Positions 1 through 5,414 of a stretch of DNA of 5,703 nucleotides are shown here, piece after piece (the first letter of the stretch is position 1; every line of letters begins with the position of its first letter). The stretch is from an uncultured Eubacterium sp. (GTDB taxonomy: Bacteria; Bacillota_A; Clostridia; Lachnospirales; Lachnospiraceae): positions 1 to 5,703 of the forward strand of contig CANTHI010000263.1 of assembly GCA_947653505.1 (NCBI GenBank), read 5' to 3'. The notes under the pieces are model-generated. The model saw only the letters and a list, made by a program, of their open reading frames with translations, was not told where the DNA came from and made no database searches. A program made the translations under genes and the position numbers.

Positions 1-1233
1 GACCTTGTTGTCTATACGGCAGCCATTCATGACGATAATCCGGAATATCAGGCTGCTAAAGCGCAGCAGATTCCTATGCTCAGCCGTGCGGAGCTGCTGG
101 GTCAGATTATGCGCAATTACAGCCAGTCCGCTGCCATTGCCGGCACACATGGAAAGACAACGACGACTTCTATGGTAACGCAGATTCTGCTTGCGGCACA
201 GACCGACCCTACGATTTCGATCGGCGGTATCCTGCCTGCGATCGGTGGCAATATCCGTGTCGGCCACTCGGCTTATTTCGTAACCGAGGCCTGTGAGTAT
301 ACAAACAGCTTTCTGCATTTTTATCCAAAGTACAGTATGATTCTTAATATAGAAGAAGATCATCTGGACTTTTTTAAGGATCTGGATGATATCCGGCATT
401 CATTCCGTCTGTTTGCAGAAAATACAGCTGCGGACGGCACGCTCATTATCAATCATGAAATTGGCAATCTGGATGAACTGCTGCACGGACTGGACTGTAA
501 GGTCGTTACGTATGGTTTTGATTCCTGCTGCAGCTATTATCCACATCAAATCTCTTATCAGGAATCCGGTTTTGCACAGTTTACGATCATGCGTGGCACA
601 CATAAAACCGTTCACACCGAATCAGACGGCAGCTCCTCCCGGTTTTTAAGCTGGAAGGAGACGGAAAAAGTATGTGATGTAACGCTGCGGGTACCCGGAC
701 GGCATAATATCAGCAACGCACTGGCTGCTGCAGCGCTGGCTGTTGAGATGGGGCTTCCGGCTAAGGCCATTTCTGAAGGACTTCATGCTTTTTGCGGAAC
801 CGACCGGCGCTTTCAGGTAAAAGGTAATGTAAACGGGGCTACGGTCGTTGATGATTATGCACATCATCCGACAGAAATAAAAGCTACCCTGGATGCCGCT
901 GCCAGTTATCCACATTCACGTATCCTGTGTGTATTCCAGCCGCATACGTATTCTCGTACGAAAGCCTTTCTGGATGATTTTGCCGCGTCGCTGTCGGCTG
1001 CGGATGTCGTCATTCTGGCTGACATTTATGCGGCCAGGGAGACTGACACGCTTGGCGTCAGTTCCCTGAACCTGCTCGAAAAGCTGAAAGAACACGGCAC
1101 AGAATGTTACTATTTTCCATCTTTTGATGAGATCGAAAAATTTTTGTTAAAATTTTTAATGAACGGCGACCTGTTGATAACTATGGGAGCCGGAGATATC
1201 TTAAAGGTGGGTGAAGACCTTCTTAACCACTAG
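1..1233 (+). CDS. murC: UDP-N-acetylmuramate--L-alanine ligase, 5'-truncated by the window edge
   Basis: MurC is the cytoplasmic ATP-dependent ligase that adds L-alanine to UDP-N-acetylmuramic acid, the first amino acid of the peptidoglycan stem peptide. The frame is open from base 1, so the gene starts upstream; 410 residues are visible and roughly the first 50-60 residues of the N-terminal UDP-binding domain are missing (the family is usually about 455-490 aa). Numbering from base 1, visible motifs are the ATP loop GTHGKTTTT at 48-56, EACEY at 96-100, the DHLDF segment near 120, GRHNISNA near 233-240, DDYAHHPTEI at 284-293 (start of the C-terminal ligase domain), QPHTYSRT near 313 and the terminal GAGDI near 396. 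The Met at base 76 is internal, not the start. The stop codon TAG touches the first DnaA box of the downstream region, and a rho-independent terminator follows, so transcription probably ends here. The identity is very secure; only the missing 5' end is uncertain. Confidence 0.97.
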   Translation, partial: DLVVYTAAIHDDNPEYQAAKAQQIPMLSRAELLGQIMRNYSQSAAIAGTHGKTTTTSMVTQILLAAQTDPTISIGGILPAIGGNIRVGHSAYFVTEACEYTNSFLHFYPKYSMILNIEEDHLDFFKDLDDIRHSFRLFAENTAADGTLIINHEIGNLDELLHGLDCKVVTYGFDSCCSYYPHQISYQESGFAQFTIMRGTHKTVHTESDGSSSRFLSWKETEKVCDVTLRVPGRHNISNALAAAALAVEMGLPAKAISEGLHAFCGTDRRFQVKGNVNGATVVDDYAHHPTEIKATLDAAASYPHSRILCVFQPHTYSRTKAFLDDFAASLSAADVVILADIYAARETDTLGVSSLNLLEKLKEHGTECYYFPSFDEIEKFLLKFLMNGDLLITMGAGDILKVGEDLLNH

Positions 1234-1244
1234 TTATCCACATT

Positions 1245-1292
1245 ATCCACATTGAATTGTGCAAAAGATGCCTGTTTCAATGTGGATTTTTT
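1245..1292 (+). terminator. Rho-independent terminator of murC with DnaA boxes in the stem
   Basis: A perfect 12-bp inverted repeat (ATCCACATTGAA at 1245-1256, TTCAATGTGGAT at 1276-1287) encloses a 19-nt loop and runs straight into six T residues (1287-1292). This is the layout of an intrinsic terminator, 11 bp after the murC stop. The left arm contains seven bases of the DnaA box at 1243-1251, and the right arm contains the inverse of the same core, so the terminator and the DnaA sites share the same bases. The long loop and moderate GC make it less than ideal, but stem and T-run are clear. Confidence 0.8.
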
Positions 1293-1336
1293 GTGTTTTA
1301 TCCACATCTTTTGACGGTTTGTGGAAAGATTCTATT

Positions 1337-1363
1337 TTGAGCTGTTTTATAAATTAATATAAT
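1337..1363 (+). promoter_or_regulatory. Weak candidate upstream promoter
   Basis: TATAAT at 1358-1363 is preceded by TTGAGC at 1337-1342 with a 15-bp spacer, shorter than the usual 17. It lies in an AT-rich stretch between the two groups of DnaA boxes, and a start near 1370 would place the triple box at 1377-1403 just downstream, where bound DnaA could block elongation. A TATAAT match is easy to find by chance in AT-rich DNA, so this is only a candidate secondary promoter for the dnaD-like operon. Confidence 0.3.
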
Positions 1364-1449
1364 GTGAACTTCATCCTTATCCACCTTATCCACTTTATCC
1401 ACAAACTCCCAAACGCCCTGATTTTACGGTGTCTGCGAAAAAATTGCAC

Positions 1450-1478
1450 TTCTCAATTGGGAAATCCTGTGCTATAAT
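1450..1478 (+). promoter_or_regulatory. Extended -10 promoter of the dnaD-like operon
   Basis: TGCTATAAT at 1470-1478 is a perfect extended -10 element (TGnTATAAT). A 4/6 match to the -35 box, TTCTCA, sits at 1450-1455 with a 17-bp spacer. Transcription would start near 1485, leaving a leader of about 20 nt that contains the ribosome binding site for the ATG at 1504. The promoter lies downstream of all the DnaA boxes. Confidence 0.7.
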
Positions 1479-1490
1479 CGGTGCAGTAAG

Positions 1491-1497
1491 AGAGGGA
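1491..1497 (+). promoter_or_regulatory. Ribosome binding site that decides the dnaD-like start
   Basis: AGAGGGA is followed by a 6-nt spacer and ATG at 1504. The alternative in-frame ATG at 1498 directly abuts the site, and GTG 1429 lies upstream of the predicted transcript start, so 1504 is favoured. Confidence 0.65.
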
Positions 1498-1503
1498 ATG
1501 CAT

Positions 1504-2895
1504 ATGGCTGATATATTACTAAAACGTGACAGCACGCTCGCTGCCACCTATGTACCAAACACTTTTATTGACGAGTACATGACACACGCAGATGGAGAGT
1601 TTGTCAAAATCTATCTGTATCTGCTCCGCTGTATGAGCAATCCGGACACGATGTTCTCCATTTCGGATATCGCGGACAAGTTCGATCATACAGAAAAGGA
1701 TGTAACCCGTGCTCTGAAATATTGGGAAAAAATGCATCTGCTGCGGCTGGAATTTAACACGCAAAAAGAGCTGACAGGTATTTGTCTGTCTGATGTATCG
1801 GAAATTCCTGCCAGGAAACCGCAGACTGCTGCCTGTACAGGCCAGCCACAGACTGCTGGTTCCGTTTCCGCCGGAAATCAGCCGTATGATGCACCGCCTG
1901 TCAAAGCAGCTACAGCCGGTCATCATGCGACGGCTGTCAGCACAACTCCGGCCGGTCAGGATGTGACAGATGTCAGGACAACTATAGCCAATTATCCTGC
2001 GATGGCTGTCAGCACGGCTCCGGCCGGTCAGGATGTGACAAATGTCAGAACAGCTGCAGCCGATTATTCTACGATGGCTGTCAGCACAGCTACAGCCAGT
2101 CAGGATATGGCAGACGCCAGGACAGCTCTGGCCGGTCAGGATATGACGGCTGTCCGGACAGCTACAGCCGAACCGGATGTGTACAGACAGCCGCTGCCGG
2201 AACGCAGGGAATATTCCCTGAACCAGCTGGCACATTTTTGTGAAGACGAGACGGTGCAGGAGATTTTATTTGTGACGGAGCGTTATCTGGGTCATCATCT
2301 GAACAACACAGAGATCCAGATGATTCTGTACTGGCTCGACAGGCTGGAATTTTCACAGGATCTGATTGAATATCTGATCGAGCAGAGCGTGGCAAAAAAT
2401 CACCTGAGCATCCGTTATATGGACAAAATTGCGCTTTCGTGGGCAAAAGCCGGCATCCGCACACTTTCGGACGCAAAACAGGCTTCGCAGCTCCATAGCA
2501 GCGCGGTCCATGCGGTACAAAAAGCGTTCGGCATCACAAACCGGACACTGGCTACACCGGAAATGGAATATGTAGAAAGATGGTCAAAAGATATGGGATT
2601 TTCTGATGAAATGATCGCGCTGGCCTGCCAGAAAACGATCCTGAAAATCCATCAGATCAGCTATGAATATACAGATTCCATTTTAAAGAGCTGGCAGAGC
2701 CAGAATGCGCATACGATCAATGATATTAAGCTGCTGGACGCACAGTATCAGGAGGCAAAGTCTAAAAAGATAACAGCCGGAAAGGCTGCTGCACGCACTG
2801 CCAAAGGCACGATGGCAGGCGGCTTTGCAAACTTTTCGCAGCGCACTTATAATTATGACGAGCTTGAACGCGAATTGCTGGCGCACAGCAGATAA
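1504..2895 (+). CDS. DnaD/DnaB-family replication initiation (primosome) protein with a repeat-expanded linker
   Basis: This 463-aa protein belongs to the DnaD/DnaB primosome family of Firmicutes, which remodels origin DNA and helps load the replicative helicase. Residues 1-95 look like the N-terminal winged-helix oligomerisation domain. Residues 132-227 are eight 12-residue repeats forming a probably disordered linker. Two DnaD-like C-terminal domains follow (about 235-325 and 345-410), each carrying the family motif YxxxIxxxW: YMDKIALSW at 305-313 and YTDSILKSW at 389-397. The basic tail ends in FSQRTYNYDELERELL. One N-domain plus two C-domains resembles B. subtilis DnaB more than the shorter DnaD. 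Start choice: an in-frame GTG at 1429 gives a longer frame, but its first codons overlap the promoter; AGAGGGA at 1491-1497 is 6 nt before ATG 1504, and ATG 1498 is too close to it. It is first in a likely operon with the loader gene, 27 bp downstream. Confidence 0.88.
   Translation: MADILLKRDSTLAATYVPNTFIDEYMTHADGEFVKIYLYLLRCMSNPDTMFSISDIADKFDHTEKDVTRALKYWEKMHLLRLEFNTQKELTGICLSDVSEIPARKPQTAACTGQPQTAGSVSAGNQPYDAPPVKAATAGHHATAVSTTPAGQDVTDVRTTIANYPAMAVSTAPAGQDVTNVRTAAADYSTMAVSTATASQDMADARTALAGQDMTAVRTATAEPDVYRQPLPERREYSLNQLAHFCEDETVQEILFVTERYLGHHLNNTEIQMILYWLDRLEFSQDLIEYLIEQSVAKNHLSIRYMDKIALSWAKAGIRTLSDAKQASQLHSSAVHAVQKAFGITNRTLATPEMEYVERWSKDMGFSDEMIALACQKTILKIHQISYEYTDSILKSWQSQNAHTINDIKLLDAQYQEAKSKKITAGKAAARTAKGTMAGGFANFSQRTYNYDELERELLAHSR
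1897..2184 (+). repeat. Eight in-frame 36-bp repeats (12 aa each) in the dnaD-like gene
   Basis: The translated units line up without gaps: PVKAATAGHHAT, AVSTTPAGQDVT, DVRTTIANYPAM, AVSTAPAGQDVT, NVRTAAADYSTM, AVSTATASQDMA, DARTALAGQDMT, AVRTATAEPDVY. The consensus is xV(S/R)TAxAGQDxT. At DNA level there is a higher-order 72-bp period: units 2-3 (1933-2004) and 4-5 (2005-2076) are close copies, which points to recent duplication of a pair. The tract is rich in Ala, Thr and Gly, has no cysteine or predicted membrane character, and separates the N-terminal domain from the two DnaD domains. Confidence 0.88.
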
Positions 2896-2922
2896 CAAGC
2901 AGATAACATACGGAGATCCATC

Positions 2923-3927
2923 ATGCCATTATCAAATTCACAATACGACGAGATCCAGCGGCAGTATGATGCCAGACAGCTTCATAACCAGCATATACTG
3001 CAAAAACAAAAGCAGCAGCTCTATCAGAAATATCCACGTTTAAAAGAGCTGGAAACACTGATCAGCTCATCCAGCGTCCATTATGCCCGAAAGCTGCTGG
3101 ACGGTGATGAGACGGCTCCTGCGCAGCTGAAACAGACGCTGGACGGTTATCGCAGGGAACGATCGGCGATCCTTGCCTCAGCCGGATTGGACGAACATGA
3201 TCTTGAGCCCCGGTATACCTGTCCGGACTGTAAGGACACTGGTTACATCGGCAACAGGCGGTGTCATTGTTTTGAGCAGGCAGCTATTGATCTTGTTTAT
3301 ACGCAGTCGAATATCAAAAATATTCTGCAGGAAGAAAATTTTTCCAGTTTTTCGTTTGCCTATTATTCTGAAACGAAAACAAACAGTACCAACGGGATGA
3401 CATACAGAGCGACTGCCAAAGATGCCGTGCGGGAATCATTGTTATTTTTAAAAAAATTTGATACTGAATTTCACAATCTGCTTTTATACGGCGATACTGG
3501 TACCGGCAAGACATTTTTATCCAACTGTATTGCAAAGGAACTGCTGGATACCGGCCATTCCGTTATTTATTTTACAGCGTTCCAGCTGTTTGAAGTTTTG
3601 GAAAAGCATAAGTTTGAGAAGGATCCGGAGGCTTCCTCCTCCATGCAGCATATTTTTGACTGTGACCTTCTGATCATTGATGATCTGGGAACTGAGCTGT
3701 CCAATACATTTACCGTTTCACAGCTGTTTTTATGCCTGAACGAACGTATGCTGCGCAAAAAATCCACGATCATATCGACAAATTTAGGCATTGATCAGCT
3801 AAACATGATTTATTCGGAAAGAATCTTTTCCCGAATTGTAAGCAGTTATACAATGATAAAGCTTTTTTGTGACGATATCCGGCTCCAGAAGAGAAAATTA
3901 AGTAATGGTTCAGATTCTGAATGCTAA
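2923..3927 (+). CDS. dnaC: DnaC/DnaI-type AAA+ helicase loader
   Basis: This 334-aa ATPase is the family that loads the replicative DnaB-type helicase onto DNA at origins and restart sites; in B. subtilis the equivalent is called DnaI, and DnaC is the E. coli name. The N-terminal part (1-95) is helical, rich in Gln and Lys, and would hold the helicase. A zinc-ribbon follows, with Cys100 and Cys103 (CPDC) and Cys114 and Cys116 (CHC). The AAA+ module has Walker A GDTGTGKT at 190-197, Walker B LLIIDDLGTE at 249-258, sensor-1 STN ending at Asn287 and the ERIFSRI segment with arginines 300 and 304 as arginine-finger candidates. Length and order are typical. GGAG at 2912-2915 lies 7 nt before the ATG. 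Placement 27 bp after the DnaD-like gene and 36 bp before prs suggests one transcript. IstB-type transposition ATPases share the AAA+ core, but the zinc ribbon, N-terminal domain and DnaD neighbour favour the loader. Confidence 0.93.
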   Translation: MPLSNSQYDEIQRQYDARQLHNQHILQKQKQQLYQKYPRLKELETLISSSSVHYARKLLDGDETAPAQLKQTLDGYRRERSAILASAGLDEHDLEPRYTCPDCKDTGYIGNRRCHCFEQAAIDLVYTQSNIKNILQEENFSSFSFAYYSETKTNSTNGMTYRATAKDAVRESLLFLKKFDTEFHNLLLYGDTGTGKTFLSNCIAKELLDTGHSVIYFTAFQLFEVLEKHKFEKDPEASSSMQHIFDCDLLIIDDLGTELSNTFTVSQLFLCLNERMLRKKSTIISTNLGIDQLNMIYSERIFSRIVSSYTMIKLFCDDIRLQKRKLSNGSDSEC

Positions 3928-3963
3928 ACCATTGCAAAATTAAATAAAACGGAGGACTACACT

Positions 3964-5142
3964 ATGCATTATGATGACAACACGATTGAAAGTATTCCAG
4001 TAGGCGTTCTTGGGCTGATTCCTATGTCCAACTGCTCAGCCCTTGGCGAAAAAGTCAACGAATACCTTGTGCAATGGCGCCACGAGCATCAGTCTGACCA
4101 CAAAACGACAATTGCTTTCAGGGGTTTTGAGCGTGACACTTATATTGTCAATGCGATTACTCCGCGGTTCGGTACCGGAGAAGCCAAAGGATTTATCAAA
4201 GAGTCGATCCGTGGCTATGATCTGTTTATCATGGTCGACGTAACCAATTATCATGAAACGTATACGGTCTGCGGTCATCCGAACCATAAATCCCCGGACG
4301 ATCATTATTCAGACTTAAAGCGTATTATAGCTGCCGCAGGAGGAAAAGCAAGACGTATCACAGTCATCATGACCTATTTATACGAAGGCCGGCAGCACAG
4401 ACGCAATGGGCGCGAATCGATGGACTGCGCCATGATGCTGCAGGAACTGACCGCTATGGGAGTAGATAATATCATCACCTTCGACGCCCATGACCCACGC
4501 GTACAGAATGCCATCCCAATCTCCGGATTTGAATCTATACAGCCGGCATACCAGTTTATCAAATCTTTATGTACCAGTGTGCCTGACTTAATCTTTGATT
4601 CGGACCACATGATGATGATCAGTCCGGACGAAGGCGCTACCGGACGTGCCGTATATCTGGCCAGCGTGCTTGGCATCAATATCGGCATGTTTTACAAACG
4701 CCGCGATTACAGCCGGATTGTAAACGGACGCAATCCGATTATCGCGCATGAATTTCTCGGCGCTTCTGTCGAAGGAAAAGATGTGATGATTATCGACGAT
4801 ATGATCTCATCCGGAGACAGTATGATTGATGTCGCTACGGAGCTGAAAAAAAGGAAAGCAAAGCGTATTTTTGTTATATCTACATTCGGCTTGTTTACAG
4901 ACGGTCTGGACAAGTTTGACAAAGCAGTGGAAGAAGGGACTATTTACCGCGTGATCACAACCAACCTTATTTATCAGACACCGGAACTGCTCAGCCGTCC
5001 GTATTATATTAACTGTGATATGAGTAAATATATCGCGCATATTGTAGATACCCTGAATCAGGATGCATCGATCAGCGACCTTCTGAACCCGTATGACCGG
5101 ATTAAGAGTCTTGTTACACGCTACAAAAATGGGAAATTATAG
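3964..5142 (+). CDS. prs: Ribose-phosphate pyrophosphokinase (PRPP synthetase), long divergent form
   Basis: Prs transfers pyrophosphate from ATP to ribose 5-phosphate, making PRPP for purine, pyrimidine, histidine, tryptophan and NAD synthesis. The 392-aa product is longer than the usual 310-320 aa, with an N-terminal extension of about 30 residues and small insertions. Recognisable parts are TGEAKGFIKESIRG (the NGE..V.I.ESVRG region), the flexible-loop equivalent YEGRQHRRNGRE at 140-151, FDAHDPRVQ with catalytic-type His176, SPDEGATGRA, KRRDYSR, and the PRPP loop VMIIDDMISSGDS ending at 286. The loop reads DDMISSGDS where most Prs proteins have DDMIDTAGT, closer to general phosphoribosyltransferases. 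GGAGG at 3951-3955 stands 8 nt before the ATG. It is the last gene of the probable dnaD-dnaC-prs operon and is followed by a strong hairpin. The extra length and altered loop leave changed regulation possible; the family assignment is secure. Confidence 0.93.
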   Translation: MHYDDNTIESIPVGVLGLIPMSNCSALGEKVNEYLVQWRHEHQSDHKTTIAFRGFERDTYIVNAITPRFGTGEAKGFIKESIRGYDLFIMVDVTNYHETYTVCGHPNHKSPDDHYSDLKRIIAAAGGKARRITVIMTYLYEGRQHRRNGRESMDCAMMLQELTAMGVDNIITFDAHDPRVQNAIPISGFESIQPAYQFIKSLCTSVPDLIFDSDHMMMISPDEGATGRAVYLASVLGINIGMFYKRRDYSRIVNGRNPIIAHEFLGASVEGKDVMIIDDMISSGDSMIDVATELKKRKAKRIFVISTFGLFTDGLDKFDKAVEEGTIYRVITTNLIYQTPELLSRPYYINCDMSKYIAHIVDTLNQDASISDLLNPYDRIKSLVTRYKNGKL

Positions 5143-5199
5143 CTGCGTGTAACCTGGTTCAGATTGATATTTCAGATTAAATTATTCAGATGATTGGCC

Positions 5200-5256
5200 T
5201 CTCAGACGCTGGATGTATCCAGCGCCTGGGAAGACAGAAAAAAGTTTTGCCTTTTT
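5200..5256 (+). terminator. Probable terminator hairpin after prs
   Basis: CTCAGACGCTGGA at 5201-5213 pairs with TCCAGCGCCTGGG at 5218-5230 around a TGTA loop: 13 positions with one mismatch and one G-T pair, extendable by one A-T pair. It starts 58 bp after the prs stop. The T-rich tract (TTTTGCCTTTTT, 5245-5256) begins about 14 nt after the stem rather than directly, so termination may be imperfect or the hairpin may protect the 3' end of the transcript instead. Confidence 0.55.
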
Positions 5257-5265
5257 GCGCAAAAA
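5252..5265. repeat. 14-bp perfect palindrome TTTTTGCGCAAAAA
   Basis: The 14 bases equal their own reverse complement. With no loop it is a poor RNA hairpin, but it is a plausible dimeric protein-binding site, or part of a two-sided terminator tract for transcripts from either direction. Confidence 0.4.
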
Positions 5266-5338
5266 ACGTTGATACGTGACTTAAGATATTCTAATTAAGG
5301 ATTTAAGCAATCCTGACTATCGTAATTTTAGATCAAAT

Positions 5339-5414
5339 AGTTTAAGATACAATAATTTAAAATATAATAAATTAAAATATAATGAATTATAATACAATAA
5401 ATTAAAATAAAGCA
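5339..5414. repeat. 15-bp AT-rich tandem repeat
   Basis: Five units are visible: 5339-5354 (16 bp), then 5355-5369, 5370-5384, 5385-5399 and 5400-5414, each 15 bp. Examples are AATTAAAATATAATG and AATTATAATACAATA. G or C occurs at most twice per unit in most copies. The regular 15-bp step is seen directly; its role is unknown. Iteron-like protein binding, DNA bending or neutral slippage are all possible. Confidence 0.75.

Larger units (their letters stand above)
1234..1403 (+). promoter_or_regulatory. DnaA-box cluster between murC and the dnaD-like gene
   Basis: Seen directly: perfect TTATCCACA 9-mers at 1234-1242, 1243-1251, 1298-1306 and 1395-1403, plus 8/9 matches TTATCCACC at 1377-1385 and TTATCCACT at 1386-1394. 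All six point the same way. The first two abut exactly, and the last three abut exactly, giving 9-bp tandem phasing. Weaker 7/9 sites occur in the opposite orientation at 1281-1289 and 1320-1328. TTATNCACA is the established high-affinity box of the initiator DnaA. The cluster ends about 80 bp upstream of the predicted transcription start of the dnaD-like operon, a fitting place for transcriptional control of helicase-loading genes by DnaA; a DnaA titration site is the alternative. I see no TAG-trio element next to a box and no dnaA or dnaN gene nearby, so a true oriC is less likely, though not excluded. Confidence 0.85.

Noticed and set aside
1234..1403. Full chromosomal oriC
   Set aside because: DnaA boxes are present, but no TAG-trio element follows a box, the only AT-rich stretch nearby is short, and dnaA, dnaN or rpmH are not visible. 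It is kept as a regulatory or titration cluster.
1444..1478. TTGCAC at 1444-1449 as the -35 box for TATAAT at 1473
   Set aside because: The spacer would be 23 bp, too long; TTCTCA at 1450 gives 17 bp and the extended -10 element reduces the need for a good -35.
1519..2235. 238-aa open frame on the minus strand with Cys-rich repeats
   Set aside because: It is the antisense reading of the in-frame repeat tract of the dnaD-like gene; its repeats mirror that tract, and it has no ribosome binding site or family resemblance.
2162..2476. Minus-strand frame of 104 aa
   Set aside because: It lies fully inside the DnaD-like coding region, whose domain motifs are clear, and has no recognisable product.
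3627..3639. GGAGGCTTCCTCC inverted repeat within the helicase loader gene
   Set aside because: It is a short 5-bp stem with a 3-nt loop in coding sequence and no T-run, most likely incidental to codons for Glu-Ala-Ser-Ser.
4374..4688. Minus-strand frame of 104 aa inside prs
   Set aside because: It is a shadow of the well-supported prs frame, with no start signal.
5190..5279. Possible 29-aa small protein downstream of prs
   Set aside because: There is no ribosome binding site, the frame crosses the probable terminator hairpin, and the composition shows nothing protein-like.
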